From Streptomyces tanashiensis (GTDB taxonomy: Bacteria; Actinomycetota; Actinomycetes; Streptomycetales; Streptomycetaceae): a DNA stretch of 64,000 nucleotides. The DNA lies in assembly GCF_014648895.1 (NCBI RefSeq), contig NZ_BMRZ01000003.1:124001-188000 (forward strand), written 5' to 3'. Under the pieces are notes generated by a model. It did no database searches. It worked only from the letters and a program-made list of their open reading frames with translations, and had not been told where the DNA came from. The position numbers and the translations under genes are program-made. This document shows, piece by piece, positions 53,777 to 62,412 of the stretch (the stretch's first letter is position 1; each line of letters starts with the position of its first letter).

Positions 53777-54643
53777 GTGAACACCGCGTACCACTCCGGC
53801 TCCCGCGCCGTGCAGTCACGGCTCGGCGTCCGCGACCTCGCGGACCACGTCGGCCGCTCCATCACCCCCGGCATCCGGCCCATCGCCGCCGCCTTCCTCG
53901 AAGCCCAGCCGATGCTGATGCTCGGCGCGGCGGACGCCGAGGGCCGCGTCTGGGCCACCCTGCTCACCGGCGCACCCGGATTCGTCCGGGCCACCGGCCC
54001 CCGCACGGTCTCCGTGGCCGCTGCCCTCCCCGAGGGCACGCCCGACGGCGCCCAGGTCGGCACCCTCGCCCTCGACCCCCGCACCCGCCGCCGCATGCGC
54101 CTCAACGGCACCGCGACCACCAGCCGGCGCGGCTTCACGATCGAGGCCGAGCAGGTCTTCTCCAACTGCCCCAAGTACCTCCAGAAGCGGGAGTGGTACG
54201 GCTCCGAGTCCGGCCGCCACCCCTGGGCCGGAGCCGCGCGGCACGGCGAGGCGCTCACCCCCGACCAGACGCGCCGGATCCGCGCAGCCGACACCTTCTT
54301 CGTCGCCACCGCCGCCCCCGACGGCCTCGACACCAGCCACCGCGGCGGCAACCCCGGCTTCGTCCGGGTCGACACGCCCCGGGAGCTGAGCTGGCGCGAC
54401 TACCCGGGCAACGCGATGTTCCTGACCCTGGGCAACCTGGAGTCGGACGGCCGCGCGGGACTGCTCTTCCTCGACTGGGAGACGGGGCTGACGCTCCAGC
54501 TCAGCGGCCTCGCGCACACCGAGTACGGCCCCGAGGGCCGGGTCACGCGGTTCCGCGTCGACCGCACGGTCGAGATCCCGGCCGGCAGCCCCCTGCGCTG
54601 GTCGCCGCCCGAGTACTCCCCGTCCAACCCGACCACGCCCTGA
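53777..54643 (+). CDS. Pyridoxamine 5'-phosphate oxidase-like flavin-binding protein
   Basis: 288 residues. It contains two split-barrel-like parts. Residues ~35-110 include MLMLGAADAEGRVWATLLTGAPGF. The C-terminal half has RRIRAADTFFVATAAPDGLDTSHRGGNPGFV, NAMFLTLGNLESDGRAGLLFLDWETG and VRFRVD-like strands typical of PNPOx-family FMN or F420 proteins. Longer than vitamin B6 oxidases, so not PdxH. Function probably redox. GTG start; 55 bp after the VOC gene, likely the same operon. Confidence 0.83.
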   Translation: MNTAYHSGSRAVQSRLGVRDLADHVGRSITPGIRPIAAAFLEAQPMLMLGAADAEGRVWATLLTGAPGFVRATGPRTVSVAAALPEGTPDGAQVGTLALDPRTRRRMRLNGTATTSRRGFTIEAEQVFSNCPKYLQKREWYGSESGRHPWAGAARHGEALTPDQTRRIRAADTFFVATAAPDGLDTSHRGGNPGFVRVDTPRELSWRDYPGNAMFLTLGNLESDGRAGLLFLDWETGLTLQLSGLAHTEYGPEGRVTRFRVDRTVEIPAGSPLRWSPPEYSPSNPTTP

Positions 54644-54684
54644 CCCTGCCTCCACCCCTGAACGCCGACTCCCGAGGACCGCCC

Positions 54685-55239
54685 GTGACCACCGCCCCGG
54701 CCCCCGAAGCCACCGCACCCGCCGCCCCCGAAGCCGCCCGGGAATCAGCGCCCGTCCCCACCCGCCGCCGGCCCCCCGCCCGCCCCCGCCCCCGCACCGT
54801 CCTCGTCTCCACCGCCGGCGCCGTCACCGCGCTCCTCCTTCTGGTCGCCGTGGGCACCCTCCTCCACCAGCCGCTGCTCATCCCGCCGCTCGCCGCGAGC
54901 ATGGCGCTCGTGGCCGGTGCCCCCGACCTGCCGCTCTCCCAGCCCCGTTCGGTCCTCGGCGGCCAGCTGCTCTCCGCGCTCACCGGCTTCGCGGTCCTCG
55001 CCGTGGCCGGGCCGGGCCTGTGGGGCGCCGCCGTCGCGGGCGGTCTCGCCCTCGGGGTGATGATGCTCGCCCGTACCCCGCACTCGCCCGCCGCGGCCAC
55101 GGCCGTGATCGTCGCCCTCCAGGCCCCGCCCTTCTGGTCGTTTCTCGGCCTTCTCGCCCTCGCCTCGCTGATCCTGGTCGCGGTCGGGCTCGGAGCCGCC
55201 CGTGTCGCGGGGCGGACGTATCCCGCGTACTGGTTCTAA
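54685..55239 (+). CDS. HPP-family integral membrane protein
   Basis: 184 residues. The N-terminal ~45 are Pro/Arg-rich and cytoplasmic, then four to five TM segments. The HPP signature region reads HQPLLIPPLAASMALVAGAPDLPLSQPRSVLGGQ, followed by SALTGFAVLAVAG and a second Pro-containing helix pair (MLARTPHSPAAATAVIVAL). HPP proteins in cyanobacteria transport nitrite; in Streptomyces the role is not established. GTG start 41 bp after the previous gene; NUDIX gene follows after 9 bp. Confidence 0.85.
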   Translation: MTTAPAPEATAPAAPEAARESAPVPTRRRPPARPRPRTVLVSTAGAVTALLLLVAVGTLLHQPLLIPPLAASMALVAGAPDLPLSQPRSVLGGQLLSALTGFAVLAVAGPGLWGAAVAGGLALGVMMLARTPHSPAAATAVIVALQAPPFWSFLGLLALASLILVAVGLGAARVAGRTYPAYWF

Positions 55240-55248
55240 CCTCGTTCC

Positions 55249-55716
55249 ATGCAGCAGGAGTTGAGGGTGGCGGCCTACGCCGTGTGCGTCCGGGGCGGCG
55301 AAGTGCTCCTCGCCCGCTGGGTCGCGAAGGACGGCGTCAAGCGGTGGACCCTGCCGGGCGGCGGCATGGACCACGGCGAGGATCCCGTCCGGACCGTCGT
55401 CCGCGAGGTCGAGGAGGAGACCGGCTATCTGACCGAGCCCACCGCCCTCCTCGGCATCGACTCCATCCGACGCTCCCGGCTCCGCCGGCTCGGCGGGCCG
55501 GGTGACTGGCAGGGGTTGCGGATCATCTACGAGGCGCAGGTCACCGGGGGTGCCCTGCGCAACGAGACCGGCGGATCCACGGACCTCGCCGCCTGGCATC
55601 CGCTCGACTCCGTGCCTTCCCTGACCCGCGTCGAGCTCGTCGACATCGGCCTCGACCTGTGGCGCGAACGCCCCCCGGTCGGCCGCTCGCGGCTGACGGA
55701 CCCGGCGAACGGCTGA
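55249..55716 (+). CDS. NUDIX hydrolase
   Basis: 155 residues with a complete Nudix box: GGGMDHGEDPVRTVVREVEE followed by ETGY, fitting Gx5Ex7REUxEExGU, so it should be active with Mg2+. The preceding strand KRWTLPGG and the N-terminal LRVAAYAVCVRGGEVLLARW are typical of MutT-like pyrophosphohydrolases. Substrate unknown (a nucleoside diphosphate derivative). The ATG is 9 bp after the HPP gene, suggesting one operon with it. Confidence 0.9.
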   Translation: MQQELRVAAYAVCVRGGEVLLARWVAKDGVKRWTLPGGGMDHGEDPVRTVVREVEEETGYLTEPTALLGIDSIRRSRLRRLGGPGDWQGLRIIYEAQVTGGALRNETGGSTDLAAWHPLDSVPSLTRVELVDIGLDLWRERPPVGRSRLTDPANG

Positions 55717-55853
55717 CCCCGCCCTCCCCGACGGCGCCCTCGTCGCTCAACGGCCGAAAAGGGCTCAACCGGCAAGATCCCTCTCAACCCGCTCCCCGAA
55801 TCCCGCGGTCCCCTCCCCTGACCGAGCACGTCCGCACCTCAGGGGAGCCCCGC

Positions 55854-57002
55854 ATGTCAGCCGCACGCACCGTCCGTACCGTCCTCGCCGCCACCCTCGT
55901 CGCGGGCCTCACGGCCACCGCCCTCGCCACCCCCGCCCTCGCGGCCTCCCCGGCGCCCGCGAAGCCGGACCACGCGGCCACCCAGCAGGCCCTGGAGGCC
56001 GCCGTCGCCGACGGCGTGCCCGGCGCCGTCGCCCAGGCCCGCGACGGACGCGACCGCTGGACCGGCACCGCCGGCGAGCGCGGGGGCGACGACCGCTACC
56101 GCGTCGGCTCCATCACCAAGACCTTCACCGCCACCGTCCTCCTCCAGCTCCAGGCCGAGGGCCGCATCGACCTCGACGACCCGGTCGAGAAGTGGCTCCC
56201 CGGCGTCGTCCGGGGCAACGGCCACGACGGCCGGAAGATCACGGTCCGCCAGCTCCTCAACCACACCAGCGGCATCTACAGCTACACCGAGGACCCCGCC
56301 TTCCAGGCCAAGGTCTTCGGCCCCGGCTTCCTGGAGCACCGCTACGACACCTGGACCCCGAAGCAGCTCGTCGCCGTCGCCATGGCCCACGAGCCCGACT
56401 TCACGCCCGGCGCCTCCTGGAACTACTCCAACACCAACTTCGTCCTCGCCGGCATGGTGATCGAGAAGGTCACCGGCCGCCCGTACGGCAAGGCCGTCGA
56501 GAACCGGATCATCAAGCCGCTCAAGCTCCGCGCCACCACCGTCCCCGGGACCCGCTCGGCCATGCCGGAGCCCAGCAGCCCGGCGTACTCCAAGCTCTCC
56601 CGGGACGTGAACGCCCCCGTCCACGACGTCTCCACGCTCAACCCGAGCATCGCGGGCGCGGCGGGCGAGATGATCTCCGACTCCCGCGATCTGCAGACCT
56701 TCTACCGGGCCCTGCTCCAGGGCCGGCTCCTCCCGAAGAGCGCCCTGAACGAGATGACCACCACGGTGCAGATCTCCCCCGAGTACCCGAACGTGGGCTA
56801 CGGACTCGGGCTGATGAAGGACAAGCTGAGCTGCGGAGTGGAGGTCTGGGGCCACGGCGGCGGCATCCACGGCTCGTCCTCCCTCGCCCAGGTGACCCGC
56901 GACGGCGGGCACTCCCTCGCCGGCAACTTCAACGCCGACTGGGCGGGCGACAGCCAGAAGGTCATCGAGGCCGAGTTCTGCGGCACCGCCCCGAAGAAGT
57001 AG
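55854..57002 (+). CDS. Secreted serine hydrolase, beta-lactamase/DD-carboxypeptidase (class C-like) family
   Basis: 382 residues. Sec signal peptide (VRTVLAATLVAGLTATALATPALA, residues ~6-31). Active-site motifs of the beta-lactamase superfamily: SITK (SxxK, residue ~85) in YRVGSITKTFTATVLLQL, WNYSNTNFVLAGMVIE (YxN), and WGHGGGIHG (HxG in place of KTG). Likely a D-alanyl-D-alanine carboxypeptidase or an esterase acting outside the cell. The stop is only 3 bp from the stop of the convergent next gene, with no hairpin between. AGGGGAG precedes the ATG. Confidence 0.88.
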   Translation: MSAARTVRTVLAATLVAGLTATALATPALAASPAPAKPDHAATQQALEAAVADGVPGAVAQARDGRDRWTGTAGERGGDDRYRVGSITKTFTATVLLQLQAEGRIDLDDPVEKWLPGVVRGNGHDGRKITVRQLLNHTSGIYSYTEDPAFQAKVFGPGFLEHRYDTWTPKQLVAVAMAHEPDFTPGASWNYSNTNFVLAGMVIEKVTGRPYGKAVENRIIKPLKLRATTVPGTRSAMPEPSSPAYSKLSRDVNAPVHDVSTLNPSIAGAAGEMISDSRDLQTFYRALLQGRLLPKSALNEMTTTVQISPEYPNVGYGLGLMKDKLSCGVEVWGHGGGIHGSSSLAQVTRDGGHSLAGNFNADWAGDSQKVIEAEFCGTAPKK

Positions 57003-57005
57003 CCC

Positions 57006-58010
57006 TCACCGAGGCAGGACGACGACGTACGCGGCGGGCTGCCGGTCCGGCGCGGCCATCAGGGCCGTGCGGACCACGGCGGCCTGCTGGTCCATCGCCT
57101 CGCGCAGCTTGCGCGGGGTGAGGTGGACGACCGTGATGCCGAGCCGCTCCAGGTGCTCCCGCTTGCGGGTGTACTCGGTCCACAGCTCGTCGTCGTCCTG
57201 CCGGGGCGCCCGGGTGTCCAGCTCCACGGCGACCGCCTGGTCCGGCCAGTAGGCGTCCACCCCGCCCAGGTGCGGGCCGCCCGGCAGCCGCAGGTCCACG
57301 TTCCACAGCGGGTCCGGCAGCGCGAACTCCCGCACCATCTCGTAGAGCCGCTGCTCGGAGAGCGAGCGCCCCTCGGCGAGCAGCGAGTCCACCGCGTCCA
57401 CCACATGCGGCCGGGAGAGCAGCCGGGCCCGGCTCAACTCCCGTACGACCACGCCCGGTTCGCAGTGGCCGCCACGCACGGCCTCGGTGAGCAGCCGGCG
57501 CACCGTCTCCGCGTCCGTGAGGCCCGACACCGCGTCGGCGACGGCGCGGGCGACCGGGGCGACGGGGATGCCCGTGAGCTCCACCGGTTCCGGTGACTCG
57601 GGGGCGCGCACCACCCGCACCCAGCCGGTCGAGCGGAGCCGCCGGGTGCGCGGCACCAGCACGTCGATCCGGTCCTGGGCGGTGAGCGGGGGCGCGGCGG
57701 AGAAGCGGTGCAGGGTGAGCGCCGCGAGCCCGGTGATCATCGCGTCCGGGCCCTGCTCGGGGAGCGTCCCGGTCCTGCGGGCGTAGAGGAGCGCGGCCTT
57801 CAGCCGGTCCTCGCTGGTGGGCGGTCCGGGCTGGAGCAGGAAGACGCCGGGCAGCAGCTGCTGCCAGCCGCCGGGCCGGCAGTGTGCGGCGACCTCGGCG
57901 GCGGGGATGCCCTGTGCCCTCAACTGGTCGGCGGACGCGAGGCGTTGCGTGCGACCCGTGCGGGAGGAGAGGGGGAGGGGGCGGGGGGTGATGGGGGTGT
58001 TGTGGTTCAT
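57006..58010 (-). CDS. AbiEi-antitoxin-like N-terminus fused to a nuclease-fold (DUF559-like) C-terminus, unassigned
   Basis: 334 residues, soluble. The first ~80 residues resemble the winged-helix N-terminus of AbiEi antitoxins and related proteins (RLASADQLRAQGIPAAEVAAHCRPGGWQQLLPGVFLL). The C-terminal ~100 residues look like a PD-(D/E)xK/Vsr-type fold: GGVDAYWPDQAVAVELD with Asp and Glu-x-Asp, then a helix and ITVVHLTPRKLRE. This pairing is frequent in actinobacteria, but its function is not known. There is no AbiEii toxin gene beside it. ATG at 58010. Convergent with the serine hydrolase gene. Confidence 0.7.
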   Translation of the reverse strand: MNHNTPITPRPLPLSSRTGRTQRLASADQLRAQGIPAAEVAAHCRPGGWQQLLPGVFLLQPGPPTSEDRLKAALLYARRTGTLPEQGPDAMITGLAALTLHRFSAAPPLTAQDRIDVLVPRTRRLRSTGWVRVVRAPESPEPVELTGIPVAPVARAVADAVSGLTDAETVRRLLTEAVRGGHCEPGVVVRELSRARLLSRPHVVDAVDSLLAEGRSLSEQRLYEMVREFALPDPLWNVDLRLPGGPHLGGVDAYWPDQAVAVELDTRAPRQDDDELWTEYTRKREHLERLGITVVHLTPRKLREAMDQQAAVVRTALMAAPDRQPAAYVVVLPR

Positions 58011-58155
58011 GCCGGGGGTCTTCCGCTTCCGAAGGCTCCCCTAACCCCTGTTACACGCTCGTCGACATACAGGGACAACCTCGCCCTAAAGTACGCACGT
58101 TCGACTGCCGATGAGGGCGGCACCCGGAAGGGCGCCGCCCCCGTCGGCGTACCGG

Positions 58156-60705
58156 CTAGACCGCCGCGCGGCCGTCGCACGCCTGTGCGCGCAGCGCCCG
58201 CGCCAGGTCGTCCCGCGCCTCCAGGACGAGGCGGCGCAGCGCCGGCGCGGCCGACTCGTGCGCGGACAGCCAGGCGTCCGTCGAGGCCAGCGTCGCCTCG
58301 TCGTCCTGGAGCCCCGGGAACAGGCCCCGGACCACGTCGATGCCGATCTGGATCGACCGCTCGCCCCACAGCCGCTCGATCGCCGCGAAGTACTTCTCCG
58401 CGTACGGCGCGATCAGCTCGCGCTGCGAGGGCTGGACGAAGCCCGCGATGGTCGCCTCGACCAGCGCGTTCGACAGGGCGTCCGACTCGACGACCTGCGC
58501 CCAGGCCTGCGCCTTGACCGCCGCCGAGGGCCGCGAGGCCAGCAGACGCGTCTGGTGGCGCTTGCCCGTCGCCGTGTCGTCCCGGCCCAGCTCCTCGCCG
58601 ATCCGGGCCTCGTCCGCACGGCCGTGCACGGCCAGCGGGGAGAGCAGAGCCCAGCGCAGCTCCTGGTCCACGTCGAGACCGTCGATCTTCGCCGAGCCGT
58701 CCAGCAGCCCCTCCAGGAGCTGGAAGTCGGCGTCGGAGGAGGCGGTCGCCGCGAAGAAGCGCGCCCAGGTCAGCTGGTGCTCGCTGCCCGGCTCGGCCAC
58801 CCGCAGCTCGCGCAGCCCGCCCTCGGCGAGCAGACGCCCGCCCTCCTCGCGCCACGCGGGCGCCGCGTAGAGGGTGACGGCCGACTTCGTCCAGCCGTGC
58901 ACCATCTGGAGGACGCCGATGTCGGTCTCGCGGCCCGCGAAGGCGAGCGCGACGGCGACGAAGTCCCGGGCGGGCATCAGCCCGTCGCGGGTCAGGTTCC
59001 ACAGCGCCGACCAGCACAGGGCACGGGCCAGCGGGTCCGTGATGTCGCCGAGGTGCGCCCGCAGGGTCGCGAGCGAGCCCTCGTCGAAGCGGATCTTGCA
59101 GTAGGTGAGGTCGTCGTCGTTGACCAGCACCAGGTCGGGCTTCTCCGCGCCCGCGAGCTCGGTGACGACGGTCCGGGCGCCGGTGATGTCGGCCTCGGCC
59201 CGCGCGTACCGCACGAGCTCCCCGCCCGAGAGCCGGTAGAGGCCCACGGCCGCCCGGTGGGGGCGCAGCTCGTCGCCCTCCTGGAGGACGGCGAGCTCGG
59301 TGATCCGGCCCTCGGCGTCGTAGGTGACGGCCGGGGTCAGGCTGTTGACGCCGGAGGTCTGGAGCCAGGACTTGGCCCAGGACTTCATGTCGCGCCCGGA
59401 GGTCTCCTCCAGGATCGACAGGAGGTCCGCCAGGCGCGTGTTGCCGTAGGCGTGGCGCTTGAAGTAGCGGCGCGCGCCCTCCAGGAACGCGTCCCGTCCG
59501 GCGTACGCGACGAGCTGCTTGAGCACCGAGGCGCCCTTGGCGTACGTGATGCCGTCGAAGTTGAGCTTGGCGTCCTCCAGGTCACGGATGTCGGCCGTGA
59601 TCGGGTGCGTGGACGGCAGCTGGTCGGCGCGGTACGCCCAGGACTTGCGGTTGTTGGCGAAGGTCACCCAGCTGTTGGTGAAGCGGGTGGCCTCGGCGTT
59701 CACGAAGGAGCCCATGAAGTCCGCGAAGGACTCCTTCAGCCACAGGTCGTCCCACCACACCATGGTGACCAGGTCGCCGAACCACATGTGCGCCATCTCG
59801 TGCAGGATGACGTTGGCCCGGGCCTCGTACGCGGCCTGGGTGACCTTGCCCCGGTAGATGTACTCCTCGCGGAAGGTCACCATGCCCGGGTTCTCCATCG
59901 CGCCGAGGTTGTACTCGGGGACGAAGGCCTGGTCGTACTTCCCGAAGGGGTACGGGTAGTCGAAGTTGTCGTGGAAGAAGTCGAAGCCCTGCTTGGTGAT
60001 CAGGAAGACGTCGTCCGCGTCGAAGTGCTTCGCGAGCGACTTCCGGCACATCGCGCCGAGCGGGATCTCCAGGTCGCCGCGCGTGTAGCTGTCGGTCACG
60101 TAGTGGTACGGGCCGGCCACGACACAGGTGATGTACGTGGAGATCGGCGCCGTCTCCGCGAACCGCCACACGCCCTCGGCGTCCCGCTCGCCCACGCCGT
60201 TCGACCAGACCGTCCAGCCCTCCGGCGCGGTCACCGCGAAGCGGTACGGGGCCTTGAGGTCGGGCTGCTCGAAGTTGGCGTACACCCGGCGGGCGTCGGC
60301 CGGCTCGTACTGCGTGTAGAGGTAGACCTCGCCGTCCTCCGGGTCGACGAAGCGGTGCATGCCCTCGCCGGTCCGGCTGTAGGCGCACTGCGCGTCCACC
60401 ACGAGGGTGTTCTCGTCGGCGAGGCCGTCCAGCGCGATCCGCGCGCCGTCGAAGACCACCGCCGGGTCGAGGGAGCGGCCGTTGAGCGTGACCGCGTTCA
60501 CCGAGGGGGCGATCAGATCGACGAACGTGCCGGTGCCCTCGCCGGTGCGGCGGAACCGGATCGTCGTCTCCGAGCGGAAGGTGCGCACCGCCTCGTCCGA
60601 GTCGCCGACCGCCGACCGGAGGTCGAGGACGACCTCGTACCCGTCGACGGACAGCAGCGCGGCCCGCTCGTGGGCCTCGTCGCGGGACAGATTCTCACCG
60701 GGCAC
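58156..60705 (-). CDS. pepN: Aminopeptidase N (M1 family), second copy
   Basis: 849 residues. It is collinear with the PepN encoded at 43985-46561: VPGENLSRDEAHERAALL at the start, GAMEN for substrate N-terminus binding, HEMAH plus Glu in WDDLWLKESFA for zinc, and an ERAP1-like C-terminal domain. Both copies appear active. GTG at 60705 is chosen: AAGGAG lies six bases upstream and it aligns with the other copy's start; the frame is open to 60750. The two genes are far apart and differ throughout, so they are old paralogues rather than a recent duplication. Confidence 0.95.
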   Translation of the reverse strand: MPGENLSRDEAHERAALLSVDGYEVVLDLRSAVGDSDEAVRTFRSETTIRFRRTGEGTGTFVDLIAPSVNAVTLNGRSLDPAVVFDGARIALDGLADENTLVVDAQCAYSRTGEGMHRFVDPEDGEVYLYTQYEPADARRVYANFEQPDLKAPYRFAVTAPEGWTVWSNGVGERDAEGVWRFAETAPISTYITCVVAGPYHYVTDSYTRGDLEIPLGAMCRKSLAKHFDADDVFLITKQGFDFFHDNFDYPYPFGKYDQAFVPEYNLGAMENPGMVTFREEYIYRGKVTQAAYEARANVILHEMAHMWFGDLVTMVWWDDLWLKESFADFMGSFVNAEATRFTNSWVTFANNRKSWAYRADQLPSTHPITADIRDLEDAKLNFDGITYAKGASVLKQLVAYAGRDAFLEGARRYFKRHAYGNTRLADLLSILEETSGRDMKSWAKSWLQTSGVNSLTPAVTYDAEGRITELAVLQEGDELRPHRAAVGLYRLSGGELVRYARAEADITGARTVVTELAGAEKPDLVLVNDDDLTYCKIRFDEGSLATLRAHLGDITDPLARALCWSALWNLTRDGLMPARDFVAVALAFAGRETDIGVLQMVHGWTKSAVTLYAAPAWREEGGRLLAEGGLRELRVAEPGSEHQLTWARFFAATASSDADFQLLEGLLDGSAKIDGLDVDQELRWALLSPLAVHGRADEARIGEELGRDDTATGKRHQTRLLASRPSAAVKAQAWAQVVESDALSNALVEATIAGFVQPSQRELIAPYAEKYFAAIERLWGERSIQIGIDVVRGLFPGLQDDEATLASTDAWLSAHESAAPALRRLVLEARDDLARALRAQACDGRAAV

Positions 60706-60853
60706 GGTCACTCCTTCGTGGCGCGTTCGAAACAGCACCGATCCTCCCATGTGCGGCTGTCACCCGGGACACGGGAATGCGTTCGGGCGTCCGCGGGTTC
60801 CCTCCTTTCGGCGCACCACCTTCTTTCTTCCGACGGCCGTACCGAGGAGTGAC

Positions 60854-61489
60854 ATGTCCGAGAGCAGGACCACCGCCGACTTCTACTTCGACCCGCTGTG
60901 CCCCTGGGCCTGGATGACCTCCCGCTGGATGCTGGAGGTGGAGCAGGTCCGCCCGGTCGACGTGCGCTGGAAGGTCATGAGCCTGGCCGTGCTCAACGAG
61001 AACCGTCTCGACGAGGTCCCCGCCGAGTACCGCGAGATGCTGGAGACCCAGGCCTGGGGCCCGGTCCGCGTGGTGATCGCCGCCCAGCAGCTGCACGGCG
61101 ACGAGGTCGTCGGCAAGCTCTACACGGCGCTCGGCACCCGCTTCCACAACAACGGCGAGGGCCCGACCCGCGAGGCGATCGCCGGCGCCCTGAAGGACGT
61201 CGGCCTGCCCGAGGACCTGGCGGACTTCGCCGACAAGGACACGTACGACACCGAGCTGCGCGCCTCCCACACGGAGGGCATAGAGAAGGTCGGCCAGGAC
61301 GTCGGCACCCCGGTCATCGCGGTGCCCGGCCCGACCGGCGAGGAGGTCGCCTTCTTCGGTCCCGTCGTCACCCCCACCCCGCGCGGCGACGCGGCGGCCC
61401 GGCTGTGGGACGGCACGCTGCTCGTGGCGTCGACGCCGGGCTTCTACGAGATCAAGCGCACGCGGACGGCGGCGCCCAGCTTCGAGTAG
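60854..61489 (+). CDS. DsbA-type thiol oxidoreductase, mycothiol-dependent nitroreductase (Rv2466c) family
   Basis: 211 residues with thioredoxin fold and helical insertion. It starts TTADFYFDPLCPWAWMTSRWMLE, where CPW at the helix start is the active site, followed by WKVMSLAVLNENR, the helical subdomain (GKLYTALGTRFHNNGEGPTREAI) and the cis-Pro loop GTPVIAV. Members use mycothiol and reduce or activate nitro compounds and disulfides in the cytoplasm. Only one Cys is at the active-site motif. GAGGAG precedes the ATG; divergent from pepN. A strong terminator follows. Confidence 0.88.
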   Translation: MSESRTTADFYFDPLCPWAWMTSRWMLEVEQVRPVDVRWKVMSLAVLNENRLDEVPAEYREMLETQAWGPVRVVIAAQQLHGDEVVGKLYTALGTRFHNNGEGPTREAIAGALKDVGLPEDLADFADKDTYDTELRASHTEGIEKVGQDVGTPVIAVPGPTGEEVAFFGPVVTPTPRGDAAARLWDGTLLVASTPGFYEIKRTRTAAPSFE

Positions 61490-61509
61490 TCCGCACCCCG
61501 TCGGAACGG

Positions 61510-61546
61510 AAGAACCCCCGTGAGTCACGTCCTCACGGGGGTTCTT
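61510..61546. terminator. Bidirectional intrinsic terminator between the oxidoreductase gene and sodF
   Basis: Perfect 15-bp arms AAGAACCCCCGTGAG / CTCACGGGGGTTCTT with a 7-nt loop, followed on the + strand by CTTT. It separates the convergent genes ending at 61489 and 61604. Confidence 0.9.
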
Positions 61547-61603
61547 CTTTCATCCGCCTGCCCGGTGAAGGTTGAGAAGACGATCACGAGCAGGAGTCCG
61601 GGT

Positions 61604-62248
61604 TCAGAAGGAGATGAGCGGCACCGAGGCCTTGGCCGACTGGTAGCGCCTGTTCACGTCCTGCCAGTCGACGACCTGCCACATGGCCTCGATGAAGTCG
61701 ACCTTCTGGTTCTTGTACTGCAGGTAGAAGGCGTGCTCCCAGGCGTCGAAGACCAGGATCGGGACCGAGCCCTGGCCGACGTTGCCCTGGTGGTCGTAGA
61801 CCTGCTCGACGATGAGCCGGCCGCTGATCGGCTCGTACGCGAGGACGCCCCAGCCGGAGCCCTGGGTGGTCGCGGAGGCCTTGGTCAGCTGGGCCTTGAA
61901 CTTGGCGAAGGAGCCGAAGGACTCGGTGATCGCGTCCGCGAGCTCACCGACGCCGTCGGCGGCCAGCGGCTCGCCGCCGCCCCCGTCCTTCGGGCTGTTC
62001 ATGTTGTTCCAGTAGATGGAGTGGAGGATGTGGCCGGAGAGGTGGAACGCGAGGTTCTTCTCCAGGCCGTTGATCGCGCCCCACTGGTCCTTGTCGCGCG
62101 CCTCTTCCAGCTGCTCCAGGGTGTCGTTCGCGCCCTTGACGTATGCGGCGTGGTGCTTGTCGTGGTGCAGCTCGATGATCTGCGGATTGATCACCGGCTC
62201 CAGCGCCGCGTAGTCGTACGGCAGCTCCGGAAGTGTGTAGATCGCCAT
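61604..62248 (-). CDS. sodF: Iron superoxide dismutase SodF
   Basis: 214 residues, Fe/Mn-SOD family. [17 protein letters not shown] at the start; metal ligands are His in [12 protein letters not shown] and [12 protein letters not shown], and Asp/His in [13 protein letters not shown]. The loop [20 protein letters not shown] is as in Streptomyces SodF. It dismutes superoxide in the cytoplasm. Streptomyces control sodF by the nickel-responsive Fur-family repressor Nur, with NiSOD (sodN) used when nickel is present; a Nur-box is visible upstream. Terminator downstream. Confidence 0.95.
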   Translation of the reverse strand: MAIYTLPELPYDYAALEPVINPQIIELHHDKHHAAYVKGANDTLEQLEEARDKDQWGAINGLEKNLAFHLSGHILHSIYWNNMNSPKDGGGGEPLAADGVGELADAITESFGSFAKFKAQLTKASATTQGSGWGVLAYEPISGRLIVEQVYDHQGNVGQGSVPILVFDAWEHAFYLQYKNQKVDFIEAMWQVVDWQDVNRRYQSAKASVPLISF

Positions 62249-62272
62249 GTGCCCGAGCCCTTCGACGGCTTA

Positions 62273-62289
62273 TTGCAACCTCTATGCAA
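62273..62289 (-). promoter_or_regulatory. Nur-box in the sodF promoter
   Basis: Read on the minus strand: TTGCAT-N5-TTGCAA, the arrangement described for Nur-boxes of S. coelicolor sodF. It lies 25 bp upstream of the sodF ATG. Nickel-bound Nur would repress sodF here. Confidence 0.8.
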
Positions 62290-62359
62290 GTGCAGGCTAA
62301 CAGTAGGTGCGGGAGAAGTTGATCAGTCCTTCGTCCTAGGTCCCGCGCCCCGGCATGGC

Positions 62360-62394
62360 GAAACCCCCGGACCGAGCGGCGGTCCGGGGGTTTC
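62360..62394. terminator. Hairpin terminator between sodF promoter and amino-acid permease gene
   Basis: Perfect 14-bp arms GAAACCCCCGGACC / GGTCCGGGGGTTTC with a 7-nt loop, 18 nt beyond the permease stop on the minus strand. It shields sodF from read-through. Confidence 0.85.
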
Positions 62395-62412
62395 GGCGGA
62401 AGCGGCGGGAGC

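Noticed and set aside
53777..54643. PdxH pyridoxamine phosphate oxidase
   Set aside because: Too long and lacks the PdxH C-terminal signature; only the split-barrel fold is shared.
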